Part shown: positions 17,691 through 25,617 of the stretch, in pieces
How positions within the stretch are numbered: the first letter of the stretch is position 1
Layout: every line of letters begins with the position of its first letter
Source of the DNA: Candidatus Heimdallarchaeota archaeon
Lineage (GTDB): Archaea; Asgardarchaeota; Heimdallarchaeia; Heimdallarchaeales; Heimdallarchaeaceae
Assembly (NCBI GenBank): GCA_021399395.1
Contig: JAAFKJ010000146.1
Span: 1 to 33,693 of the forward strand
DNA: 33,693 bases
Direction of reading: 5' to 3'
Made by a program: the position numbers and the translations under genes
Notes under the pieces: generated by a model
The model's input: the letters and a program-made list of their open reading frames with translations, nothing else
Database searches by the model: none
Told to the model about the DNA's origin: nothing

Positions 17691-17815
17691 GTTTTTTATC
17701 CTTCTATAGTAACATATTTGTTCTATGGATAAATAAAATTAATTTTAGTGCTAGTCTGAAAAGCGGAAGACTTTTTACTTCTGAACATCTGTATTACTCT
17801 GTTGAGGAGAACTCT

Positions 17816-19024
17816 ATGTCTAACTTTGATTATGTTGAAGATGCAATGTTTGGAAAATCCATATTCCGAGCTGAATCTACTCTTTATCCCGAATATATTC
17901 CACCTGAATTACCAACGAGAGAAGAAGATATAGCACGATTGGCGAGAAATTTCAGATCTCTTCTCGGTACAGAAGGCTCATTTTCCGTTAATGTAGCAAT
18001 TGTAGGGCATGCTGGAATAGGTAAGACAAATCTGTGCAAATACACAATGAAACGGTTTGAGGAAGCTGCGAATTCTCGAAATATTAATGTGAAATTTCTC
18101 TATTATAACTGTCATTCTTTCAGAAGCAAAACAGCTATACTTAGAAATGTTTTGTCAGAGCATTTCAGAATTCAATCACGAGGTTTTAGTGATGAAGAGA
18201 TTTTAGATATGCTTGTAAAAAGACTTACCAAAGAGGATATCAGGCTAATTATTGCTTTGGACGAAGCTAATATGCTTAATTCTGAAGATATACTAAGTAT
18301 ATTTCATGCTGGTGAGTATTTTGGCTCAGAACAGAGTATGATCTCAACAATTGTTATTTCTAGACCAATTGAATGGCGATCGCTTCTAAATGTACCATTA
18401 TCAGGTCACATACACGATCAAATAGATTTACAAGGTTATAACAGAGATCAATTACTGCAGATTCTCAAATATAGGGCTGAAAAAGCACTTTATGCAACCG
18501 CTTATAGTGATGAAACTCTGAACTTGATTGCTGATATATGTTCTGCTTCTAGAAATGCTAGACATGGTTTAGAAATTCTTTATCGTTCTGGTAAACTTGC
18601 AGATTTAAAGAAAGAAACTTCTATCCTTCCAGACTATATTCGTGCAGCTAAAGCCGATGTTTATCCAGAATTACGAAGGGATGTTTTAGAGGAGCTTAGA
18701 CATCATGAACTCTTAGCAGCTTTAGGAGTCGCTAGAAAGTTAACCAAACAAGGAATTACTTCAACTTCAGTCGATGAAGGTTTTGACAGCTATGTGTTAA
18801 CATGTGAAGAGTACGGGGAAGAAGTAAGAGGAAAATCGACTTTTAGATCAGCTTTAGATACATTAGATAAGGTAGGTATTATTGGTAAAAGTGTTGGACC
18901 CATAGAAGCAGGTAAAAGAGGTAGACGGGCAAAAATAACTACTTTTGATATTCCCGCAACAGTACTGGTAGAAAGAATCGAAAATATTTTATCTAAACCA
19001 CGAAATACTCATGATTTTAGCTAG
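17816..19024 (+). CDS. cdc6: Orc1/Cdc6-type AAA+ ATPase with winged helix
   Basis: Orc1/Cdc6 proteins bind replication origins and load the MCM helicase. At 402 residues this fits the family. It has Walker A GHAGIGKT (64-71), Walker B LIIALDEAN (144-152; Asp149, Glu150), a sensor-2-like arginine in RNARHGLEIL (Arg249), a lid domain, and a C-terminal winged helix (about 285-395) with a GKRGRRAK wing. The sensor-1 position reads ISRP (181-184) instead of the usual ISN, so ATP handling may differ. It could be a paralogue without initiator function. A GAGGAG sequence (17804-17809) precedes the ATG, so this gene, unlike most here, has a Shine-Dalgarno leader. No clear origin-recognition repeats were seen in the flanks. 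Confidence 0.88.
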   Translation: MSNFDYVEDAMFGKSIFRAESTLYPEYIPPELPTREEDIARLARNFRSLLGTEGSFSVNVAIVGHAGIGKTNLCKYTMKRFEEAANSRNINVKFLYYNCHSFRSKTAILRNVLSEHFRIQSRGFSDEEILDMLVKRLTKEDIRLIIALDEANMLNSEDILSIFHAGEYFGSEQSMISTIVISRPIEWRSLLNVPLSGHIHDQIDLQGYNRDQLLQILKYRAEKALYATAYSDETLNLIADICSASRNARHGLEILYRSGKLADLKKETSILPDYIRAAKADVYPELRRDVLEELRHHELLAALGVARKLTKQGITSTSVDEGFDSYVLTCEEYGEEVRGKSTFRSALDTLDKVGIIGKSVGPIEAGKRGRRAKITTFDIPATVLVERIENILSKPRNTHDFS

Positions 19025-19254
19025 TTGACACAAATCATAGTCATTGAATTCTTTACACCTTCAACTATGATGTTATTATTCAAAACTTGATTCTTTAATT
19101 CATCCATAGTTTCATATTCAATCTTAACAATTAAATCGTAGATTCCATATACTGCGTAAACTTCGGTTACTTCTTTGATTTTATGTAATCCCTCTTGGAC
19201 CGCTTCAAGCATCCCAGGTTGGACATTTAGAAGAATATAAGCTGCTTGTGTCAT
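19021..19254 (-). CDS. stand-alone RAM (Lrp/AsnC effector-binding) domain protein
   Basis: This 77-residue protein consists only of the ligand-binding domain of Lrp/AsnC regulators. It opens with QAAYILLNVQPG, then EVTEVYAVYGIYDLIVKIE and a closing SMTMICV strand. It has no DNA-binding helix. Such single-domain proteins assemble with full Lrp proteins or bind amino acids alone. The last four bases overlap the end of the Cdc6-like gene, tail to tail. On the minus strand TAAATAAAAATA lies about 25 bases before the ATG, so it has its own leaderless promoter. Confidence 0.88.
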   Translation of the reverse strand: MTQAAYILLNVQPGMLEAVQEGLHKIKEVTEVYAVYGIYDLIVKIEYETMDELKNQVLNNNIIVEGVKNSMTMICVN

Positions 19255-19298
19255 TGTTACAACTCTTTGTATTTTTATTTAGATGTTGCTAATCCATT

Positions 19299-19338
19299 TA
19301 AAAAAACTAACATTGGGACATGAACAAAAAAGTCCCAG
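19299..19338 (-). terminator. probable terminator after the VWA-RING operon
   Basis: A TGGGAC/GTCCCA inverted repeat (19314-19319 and 19332-19337) encloses 12 bases. Read on the minus strand it is followed within 15 bases by a run of seven T (about 19300-19306). Archaeal termination relies mainly on the T-run; the hairpin may add to it. It lies about 45 bases past the RING gene stop. Confidence 0.45.
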
Positions 19339-19379
19339 GTTTTAAGGTGAAAAAAAATGAAGGAAACGGCGCTTAGGGA

Positions 19380-20681
19380 CTATCTTGAGGTGATTCTTAA
19401 TCTAGACTTGCATGCAGGACATGTACCATTTCCAACAATCCATTGATATAGATGATTCTTATGATATGCTATATCGCAAGAAGGACATCTGATTAGATTA
19501 CTATGATCATCAATAATCTGCAAACAAATTGAACACTTTACTTTGCTAGGTTCAGAAGTTCTAAGTTCATAATCTTCTGAATTATTATCAAAATTAACTG
19601 CATGTGTAGGTTGAGGTTTATATGATACATTCTCATTTGCATACTGATATTTCTGAGATGGATTGAAATCTATAATGTCTCTTTTCCGTTTTTTCTTTAT
19701 TGAAGATCGTATGAATGCAACTATAATTCCAACAACTATTATTCCTATTATTAGATACTTTAGAATATTCAGAACAAATACAAGGATACCAAAACCTATG
19801 TAATTAGGATGATAATACTCAACATACCACCAGTACTGGTAATCTGAATGGACTAAATCTAGAGGTATTTCGTGTAAACTATAGTCTCCTTTATTCAAAA
19901 ATAATCTTACAATAAATGGCGTGTCCATTTGATCATAAAATAATTTAATAGACATCCAATCTGTTGAATTGTAATTTTCAAGATTAAAACTGAGCCTATA
20001 CCATATTTCCGGAAAAACGTGAGCACCTATGAATATGTAGTTTTCAGGAAACAGAGCCATGGATGCCTCAATGAACTCTTCAGTTTCATTATATTCATCA
20101 TAAACTCCAACAGAGAACATACTGTCATTACTAAAATTCTTTTCAAATCCTAAAACCATTTGAATTACATCTTGATAATTTTCTGTTCTTTCTACTCCAA
20201 AATAAATATCAAATTCTGGTTTACATATTAATTCGTAAGTCCATAGTGTATACTTTTCACTCACAATTAGGTCGTAACCAATTTCTTCTACATTCATACA
20301 ATTGAATACAATTCTAACTATTCCTGCTACTCTTGTATCAGTAGAAAAATAATGTTCTTCAACATCATTGTATGTTATAAGCCAACTTTTCAATTCTGTA
20401 TCATTTGCATCAAATACTAAGCTAATCATCAGCCCTTGATACATCCCTTCGAGATCATCTCCCCAATTATTGACTTGTAATCTAAACTCTAAGTAATCAA
20501 AATCAACATAAGCATATGTTGTTGTTTCATTAAATTCAGAACTTACATTTAGTTGATGAATTGCTTCTTCTGAAGTAAATTGAGTCTCATTCTTAATCTC
20601 TCTACTTAATGTCAAAGTACTAAGAAGTACCATAGAGAGCAGAAGAAAAAAAATGAAAAGGGGAATTTTCGCTTTTCGCAC
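19380..20681 (-). CDS. signal peptide - ectodomain - TM - cytosolic RING-finger protein
   Basis: RING fingers usually recruit ubiquitin-type conjugating enzymes, which Asgard archaea encode; none lies in this window. The 433 residues contain a signal sequence (5-25) and an outer beta-rich domain with about seven sequons (30-290). One membrane helix (296-324), a basic stop (KKKRKR) and a linker follow. The C-terminal RING-like finger has Cys383, Cys386, Cys399, Cys402, His407, His410, Cys421 and Cys424. The ligand order CCCC-HH-CC with YHKNH resembles prokaryotic RING families more than classic RING-H2. E3 activity is an inference; a structural zinc finger is the alternative. The layout parallels eukaryotic membrane RING ligases of the PA-TM-RING type, although no PA domain was recognised. 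It starts 5 bases after the VWA gene ends, in the same operon. Confidence 0.82.
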   Translation of the reverse strand: MRKAKIPLFIFFLLLSMVLLSTLTLSREIKNETQFTSEEAIHQLNVSSEFNETTTYAYVDFDYLEFRLQVNNWGDDLEGMYQGLMISLVFDANDTELKSWLITYNDVEEHYFSTDTRVAGIVRIVFNCMNVEEIGYDLIVSEKYTLWTYELICKPEFDIYFGVERTENYQDVIQMVLGFEKNFSNDSMFSVGVYDEYNETEEFIEASMALFPENYIFIGAHVFPEIWYRLSFNLENYNSTDWMSIKLFYDQMDTPFIVRLFLNKGDYSLHEIPLDLVHSDYQYWWYVEYYHPNYIGFGILVFVLNILKYLIIGIIVVGIIVAFIRSSIKKKRKRDIIDFNPSQKYQYANENVSYKPQPTHAVNFDNNSEDYELRTSEPSKVKCSICLQIIDDHSNLIRCPSCDIAYHKNHLYQWIVGNGTCPACKSRLRITSR

Positions 20682-20686
20682 TTAGA

Positions 20687-22819
20687 TCACCTTTTACGTT
20701 TAATTACAACTATAGTTACACCAATACTCAGTAAAGCTATAAAGAGTGACCAAAAGTTGAACGGTGTTGCGTCATATCCTGTCCAGTAATGATCATATGG
20801 ATCATATTCATCTTCATAGTTAAAAGATATGGAAATTTCACCTGTGTGATATTCAGCATAGACTAATATATACAAGTCTTCTTCTGGTAATATTACTTCT
20901 GAAGAGCCAGTGCTAATGTGTTCCCAATTACTTGCATTAAAGACTATTATGCATGTTTGAACTATTTGCGAATCAGCAACAAAGCTTCTATCTCTTTCAT
21001 CATTTCGAATATTATTGACTCTAAATAGATATGCTTCAGTTTTATCAATATCTTCTGTTATACTTTGTTCAAAATTCAAGTTTAGAGGTCTAACATTAGT
21101 TACAACAACTCTAGCAGAGTCCTGGGCTATTAGTGATACCTTTACCAGATGATCCTTTTTAACTGTCACAGTCTGGAATGCTACATCGTTATTATCAAGT
21201 ATAATTGCGGAATCATTGATGTCTGCTGCAAGTGCACTAAAACTATCTGATTGTTTTGAAAAAATTAAACCAAATGAATCTGTTAAAGCATCTCCAATAA
21301 GTTTGCATATTATTCCTTGATTTGGGAGTAATATGTACTCTTTTCTTATGCCTGTGTTTATCAATTCCTTATTTTCTAAATCAGATATATTGACTTCAAC
21401 AATTTCTGTTAAACCTGAATTACCTAACCAATCTTCTGAATAAACTTGGTAATACAGCAGATTGTATGATTGATCGTAAGGAACCGATATAACATAACTA
21501 AAGTTAAAGACTTGGGTAGCATTAGCAATAATCCAGAAATTGATATTATCTGTCTTATAGTAGATATCAACAAAAGCAGTTCCAGTAACATCTTTCACTT
21601 CACACATAATACTGACAAATTTTTCATCTGTTATGAAGTCCTCAGTGATGTAGGTCCAAGAGTCTATCTCGGGGGCGATATCATCAAGTAACACAACAAA
21701 GACTTTGTCGATTGTTTCAACAATATCTAAATCATTTAGATGTGAAAGAGTCACTGTTATTTTGAGATTTAATTCAGTAGCATAGTAAACAACGAGTTCT
21801 CCTATAATTTCTGGTATGTCTCCGGTTTGATATCCATCTCCACCTAATAGAATATAAGTACCGTCAGTATACTCAGCTCCTGATTCTAGTTGTTGTTTTG
21901 TCAAACTGTCAGCTCCACTAGCAGCTATGGAACACAAAATGAAATTTTCAAGCTCTAGATTTTCAAACAACTCATATAACAACACACCATTATAATCTGC
22001 TGTTGATCCGGCACCTATCACCTCTCCTCCATCGCAGGGTTCATCTGTTATTAAAACAATCAACTTAACAACATCTTCTCTCCAATCTAATCTGTTCTGA
22101 GCAACCCAAAGGGCATCTCCCCAAGGTTCATGACTACCCTCAGCATCAGTAAATTTAAGCACACTTACAATTTCTTCAACATTGTTGGTTAAAGGGTATA
22201 CTAGTTCTGAATCAAGATAAGGATTAGAAGAATACCCTCCAAACAGAATTAGACTGATTCGAAGATCAGATACTTGATCACTTATTTCATTAATTACACC
22301 TGCTAATTCATCTGTAAGAGCATCAATCTCATCTCCCATAGAACCTGACTGATCTAGAACTATAGCTAAATCTAATGAATTTGAAGATACACTCGAGTCA
22401 GAAGCTTCTATAATATATTCTTGTGACAACCATGATTCATAAATTCCGAGAGTATCTTTTGTTTCATTTAGAGGATTCATTATTGTACCGTAATCGTTGG
22501 TGTGTGATGCCAGTTCAAGTTGATTTAGTTCTTGTGAAGACAGATTAGTTATATTGAATTGAATAGCGAATGAACTGTCTGGAAGAGTTGAAGGAATACC
22601 ATCTGCCCTATGAGAAGGTAGATCTGATATCATTTCAATAGTAACATTTGCCAGAGGACTTTCCGATAAAAGAACATCCGCTGGGGATTCTAAAATGCGT
22701 TCTCCCTGTCCAAAAACTGTCAGGGAGGGAACAATTAGGCAGCTGATTAGAGCCACCGAAAACAATATTTCTTTTTTATTTAATTTCAATAGTATCAATA
22801 TATCGATATATTGAAACAT
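20687..22819 (-). CDS. secreted von Willebrand factor A domain protein, membrane anchored
   Basis: This 710-residue protein has a signal sequence (about 17-38) and a short beta domain with sequons (50-140). A VWA domain follows (about 148-345), with the metal site in LDQSGSM (Asp156, Ser158, Ser160) and ITDEPCDGG (Asp259). An Ig-like beta-sandwich lies near 370-475, then more beta-rich sequence, and one C-terminal membrane helix ends in KRKR. VWA domains with an intact MIDAS bind protein ligands through a divalent metal, here outside the cell. The ATG at 22819 lies upstream of its likely TATA box. The TTG at 22789 gives a cleaner signal peptide and fits the box at about 22800-22811, so the real start may be there. 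It leads the operon that includes the RING gene. Confidence 0.85.
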   Translation of the reverse strand: MFQYIDILILLKLNKKEILFSVALISCLIVPSLTVFGQGERILESPADVLLSESPLANVTIEMISDLPSHRADGIPSTLPDSSFAIQFNITNLSSQELNQLELASHTNDYGTIMNPLNETKDTLGIYESWLSQEYIIEASDSSVSSNSLDLAIVLDQSGSMGDEIDALTDELAGVINEISDQVSDLRISLILFGGYSSNPYLDSELVYPLTNNVEEIVSVLKFTDAEGSHEPWGDALWVAQNRLDWREDVVKLIVLITDEPCDGGEVIGAGSTADYNGVLLYELFENLELENFILCSIAASGADSLTKQQLESGAEYTDGTYILLGGDGYQTGDIPEIIGELVVYYATELNLKITVTLSHLNDLDIVETIDKVFVVLLDDIAPEIDSWTYITEDFITDEKFVSIMCEVKDVTGTAFVDIYYKTDNINFWIIANATQVFNFSYVISVPYDQSYNLLYYQVYSEDWLGNSGLTEIVEVNISDLENKELINTGIRKEYILLPNQGIICKLIGDALTDSFGLIFSKQSDSFSALAADINDSAIILDNNDVAFQTVTVKKDHLVKVSLIAQDSARVVVTNVRPLNLNFEQSITEDIDKTEAYLFRVNNIRNDERDRSFVADSQIVQTCIIVFNASNWEHISTGSSEVILPEEDLYILVYAEYHTGEISISFNYEDEYDPYDHYWTGYDATPFNFWSLFIALLSIGVTIVVIKRKR
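22793..22814. promoter_or_regulatory. operator copy 1: palindrome over the VWA-RING promoter
   Basis: The 20 bases from 22795 to 22814 are a perfect palindrome, with half-site TCAATATATC. It covers the AT-rich sequence expected to be box A of the minus-strand VWA-RING operon. A diverged second copy lies 64 bases away at 22857. Binding here should block or recruit transcription of the VWA gene. Confidence 0.55.
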
Positions 22820-22856
22820 TAATAAGGATTGTGAACGGGGAAGTGATTGCCCAAAA

Positions 22857-22882
22857 TATCAATATTCCGATATCTTTATATT
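22857..22882 (+). promoter_or_regulatory. operator copy 2 and TATA box of the HTH-ParA-TM operon
   Basis: TATCAATATTCCGATATCTTT (22857-22877) agrees with copy 1 at 17 of 21 positions in the same orientation. It runs into the box A TTTATATT (22875-22882), which is 23-30 bases before the ATG at 22905. A protein bound here would overlap the TFB/TBP site, so repression is the simplest reading. Confidence 0.55.
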
Positions 22883-22904
22883 GTTCTGTGCGTATACCAA
22901 TTCA

Positions 22905-23264
22905 ATGACAGAGAAGTATTTCAAAAAAATGATAGAACTTCTAGAAGAAATGAATATCCGATTAAAGAATATTGAGAAATCTCTAGGTACAGAAATCTCA
23001 CCAATTTCTTCTTTGGATTTACTTACTAAGATTCCTAAATCTCATCTAGAAACATATTTTGCAATACAAAAACTAGAAGAAGCAACATGTAAAGAGGTTG
23101 CTGATGAAACAGGTAGAGCTTTCAACTTAGAATCCAGATACTTAGTTCGGTTGCACGAACTTGGTTTTTTGGATAGACGACGAGATCCAGTTACTAAACA
23201 AACTAAGGATAATCCCAATAAAAGAGGCACAGAAGTTAAATACTTCTTGAAGGAGAGTAAATAA
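22905..23264 (+). CDS. winged-helix DNA-binding protein, probable local regulator
   Basis: This 119-residue protein starts with a helical, coiled-coil-like segment (about 1-30, probably for dimerisation). A winged helix follows at about 43-115: KSHLETYFAIQKLEEATCKE, a recognition helix near FNLESRYLVRLHELGFL, and a wing RRRDPVTKQ...RGTEVKYFL. No effector domain is present. It is the first gene of the plus operon and its promoter carries one of two matching operator-like elements, so self-control together with control of the divergent VWA-RING pair is likely. An in-frame TTG at 22881 was rejected as start because it falls inside the TATA box region. It ends one base before the next gene. Confidence 0.78.
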   Translation: MTEKYFKKMIELLEEMNIRLKNIEKSLGTEISPISSLDLLTKIPKSHLETYFAIQKLEEATCKEVADETGRAFNLESRYLVRLHELGFLDRRRDPVTKQTKDNPNKRGTEVKYFLKESK

Positions 23265-23265
23265 G

Positions 23266-24030
23266 ATGAAGACAATTAGTGTTCATAGTTACAAAGGCGG
23301 AACAGGTAAGACAACTTTTCTGTTGAATCTAGCTGGTTACTTAGCAAAGGAAGGAAAGAAAATTCTGGCAATCGATTATGATTTAAGAGCTCCATCCTTT
23401 CAATCATATTTCAAAATAGATAATCTTGTATCTCTTTCTGACTATCTACTTCATGATAAACCTCTATCAAAAGTCGTTTTTCCATGTCGAGTAGATGATG
23501 AGATGCACTTGGATCTTGTGTTTTCATCAATGGAATTTCTCCAACAACATTCTAAACAGAGAGATCAATTGTCTAGAGATGACTCAAAATTCCTTTCTAA
23601 GATGTTTGAGCTTCAAAGAACCATGTCAAAGAATTATGATTACTTACTGATTGATACAATTCCTGGATTTTTCTATAGATCAATAGACTCAATGATGATT
23701 TCTAATACAATTATCGTAGTTGCAAATCCCAGTACATCAAATATTTTAGGAATAGAAGAATTAAGTAATAATATCTACTCAATGTTAAGTAAAGATACAG
23801 AAATGATTCTATTAATTAATAAGATTGAAGAAGAAGGAATTCAAGCTGATAAAACTATCTTCGAGGAGAATCTTTCAAATCTTAAGAAATTAGGAAAGCA
23901 GAACTTCGATCAATGTATAGAGATTCCTTTTTTCAATATGCTCAGCGAGAGGATCTATGCTTTTGAAGAAGAAACAAATAAAGAATTTATAGAAATAATA
24001 AGTAAATTAGTAAATTTGATTAGAGAATGA
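23266..24030 (+). CDS. ParA/MinD-family ATPase
   Basis: This 254-residue protein has the deviant Walker A of the ParA/MinD/CpsD class, SYKGGTGKTT (8-17; signature lysines Lys10 and Lys15). It also has DYDLRAP (about 38-44), the switch II/Walker B strand YLLIDTIPG (about 125-133) and LLINKIEE (about 184-191). Members position cargo on DNA or membrane, or drive surface-polysaccharide machinery. No ParB partner or MinD-like C-terminal amphipathic helix was recognised. Its Shine-Dalgarno AGGAG (23251-23255) lies inside the regulator gene and it overlaps the next gene by four bases (ATGA). The tight coupling to a membrane protein suggests its cargo or anchor is that protein. Confidence 0.87.
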   Translation: MKTISVHSYKGGTGKTTFLLNLAGYLAKEGKKILAIDYDLRAPSFQSYFKIDNLVSLSDYLLHDKPLSKVVFPCRVDDEMHLDLVFSSMEFLQQHSKQRDQLSRDDSKFLSKMFELQRTMSKNYDYLLIDTIPGFFYRSIDSMMISNTIIVVANPSTSNILGIEELSNNIYSMLSKDTEMILLINKIEEEGIQADKTIFEENLSNLKKLGKQNFDQCIEIPFFNMLSERIYAFEEETNKEFIEIISKLVNLIRE

Positions 24031-25454
24031 GAAAAATGAGTAAAGAAGAGGAATTTCAAAACGAGGAACTTCAAAAAATACAGAATTATCTTAAAGATTC
24101 CCAGAAAAACATTGAAAGGATGAAAAAAGGTAAGAAACCTAGAAGGAAATTTAGGTTCATCGTAAAGGAAAATAAGCTTCTTTTCACATTAATTTCACTT
24201 ATGCTTCTCACTGGTCCTTTTTTCTCACTAATTCAGAATCAAACACCTCCAGAAGTCGTATATCCATACAGTGATGCAATTGCAAATACATTGGATACTC
24301 TGGATTCGAACTTTACAACTGAAGCTGGATTTCCAGTTCATGAGACAGTATCTGAAAATACAAGTTCGGAGTTAATTATCTTATATTCACTGGTAAACTC
24401 TATGTTGATTGATTGTGATCTATTAGCAAAAGAAGAACATGTACTACAGAAAATATCATACATATTTCAAATAATCGAGAATGGTACTTTTAGAGATTTC
24501 AATGAAATTACTACTAAACTTCCAGTTTTTTACCAGTTTCTAGGAATATATACACTTATGCAAGCATATTATATTCTACAAAATACCTCTTATGCATTCA
24601 CTTTCAACCTTATTGATAATGTTATTAATTCAACTATAACTGACTTTGTGCGATATGATATATGGCCGTATTTCTATACGGTATCAGAGGGTACAAATAC
24701 AACGATTTTAGCTGACCAATCTCTTGCAGTAGCTGTTCTAGCTACTTATATGCTGCTAACAGGCATCCAGGAAGTTTTTGGTTGGGATCTTAAAGAGGTA
24801 ACAGAAAGCTTGGTAGATAGGATAGAAAGCCGCTTCTATATTTCCATCTCAAAATCATTTTACCATCAATATGAAATGGATACACATATTGGTTCAGGAT
24901 TATCAACGTGCCAAGATTTAGTGTTCACTTCATTTGGTTTATCAAGAATGGAGAAGTATTCAGCAAGTCACACTTTTCCTATTAGTAGTTCAAGTGTTCA
25001 TCAAAAAGTAATAAATGAACTAGTTGATTTAAATTGGTTAGTTCATGAAACTGATAGAATAGACTCAATTATTCTGATTGAGAACCAAGCATATTTTTCG
25101 ATGATATCCTACCTTTTGAACCTAAAAAACGTAGGTGTAGAAATTCAAAATGCAACTGCAACTTATTTCTATATGGCAGATGGATTCATTGCAGACAAAA
25201 TTGATTCAACAATAACCGCTGAGTCATGTTTGTATGGTTTGATGACCATACTAGTGTCAGATTGGGGTACTATTCAGAATGGTAGGGAATATAATAGCGA
25301 ACCACGACCAACCCCAACAGAGACAGGATATGAACCATCAAATAGTATCAATATTACAATCGTGTTTCTTACAGTTCTAGTATACACTGTTATTTCCAGA
25401 ATAATTGTGAGATTTAGAAAACGAAAAACAATTGGTGACCAGGCCGAGATTTGA
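24027..25454 (+). CDS. membrane-anchored ectodomain protein of the ParA operon
   Basis: This 475-residue protein is unknown. It has a cytosolic N-terminal charged helix (about 3-45, coiled-coil-like with KKGKKPRRK), a membrane segment (50-70) and a large mostly helical outer domain (75-440) with about seven sequons (NFT, NTS, NGT, NTS, NST, NTT, NAT). A second membrane helix near 445-463 and a basic tail (RFRKRK) complete it. The repeated helix pairs could form an alpha/alpha-toroid, but this is only a guess. The cytosolic N-terminus could contact the ParA-like ATPase encoded just upstream (ATGA overlap). The last 22 bases are antisense to the 3' end of tRNA-Pro. Confidence 0.75.
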   Translation: MRKMSKEEEFQNEELQKIQNYLKDSQKNIERMKKGKKPRRKFRFIVKENKLLFTLISLMLLTGPFFSLIQNQTPPEVVYPYSDAIANTLDTLDSNFTTEAGFPVHETVSENTSSELIILYSLVNSMLIDCDLLAKEEHVLQKISYIFQIIENGTFRDFNEITTKLPVFYQFLGIYTLMQAYYILQNTSYAFTFNLIDNVINSTITDFVRYDIWPYFYTVSEGTNTTILADQSLAVAVLATYMLLTGIQEVFGWDLKEVTESLVDRIESRFYISISKSFYHQYEMDTHIGSGLSTCQDLVFTSFGLSRMEKYSASHTFPISSSSVHQKVINELVDLNWLVHETDRIDSIILIENQAYFSMISYLLNLKNVGVEIQNATATYFYMADGFIADKIDSTITAESCLYGLMTILVSDWGTIQNGREYNSEPRPTPTETGYEPSNSINITIVFLTVLVYTVISRIIVRFRKRKTIGDQAEI

Positions 25455-25539
25455 ACTCGGGGTCACATGCATGATAGCTTGGAGGAAGCATCCTAGCAAG
25501 TCCCCAAGCATGTATCATACCAAGCTTGACTACCTGGTC
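25433..25539 (-). tRNA. tRNA-Pro(GGG) with 30-base intron, CCA encoded
   Basis: The acceptor stem GACCAGG (25539-25533) pairs with CCTGGTC (25443-25437), followed by A73 and an encoded CCA (25435-25433). The D arm is GTCA/TGAT with a GG-containing loop; the T arm is CCGAG-TTCAAAT-CTCGG. The anticodon stem CATGC/GCATG holds the loop TTGGGG-T once the intron 25501-25472 is removed, giving anticodon GGG (25505-25503) followed by G37, as expected for proline. The precursor forms a bulge-helix-bulge: bulges GGA and CAT flank a central helix TTGG/CTAT (one mismatch), and an intron stem CTTG/CAAG holds an inner AGGA/TCCT hairpin. This puts the cuts at canonical 37/38. Confidence 0.93.
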
Positions 25540-25564
25540 TTGGTTAATCCTCAACAAATGAATT

Positions 25565-25576
25565 GGATTTTAAGCT
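25565..25576 (-). promoter_or_regulatory. TATA box of tRNA-Pro
   Basis: On the minus strand GCTTAAAATC lies about 26-36 bases before the tRNA 5' end, a normal spacing for a tRNA with a few leader bases. Confidence 0.45.
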
Positions 25577-25617
25577 TTTCTATGTACAAAAGCTAATAAA
25601 TTGCACTAGTCTCTAGT

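Noticed and set aside
17691..17815. Replication origin next to the Cdc6-like gene
   Set aside because: No origin-recognition-box repeats or A/T duplex-unwinding cluster beyond the general AT richness could be seen in either flank.
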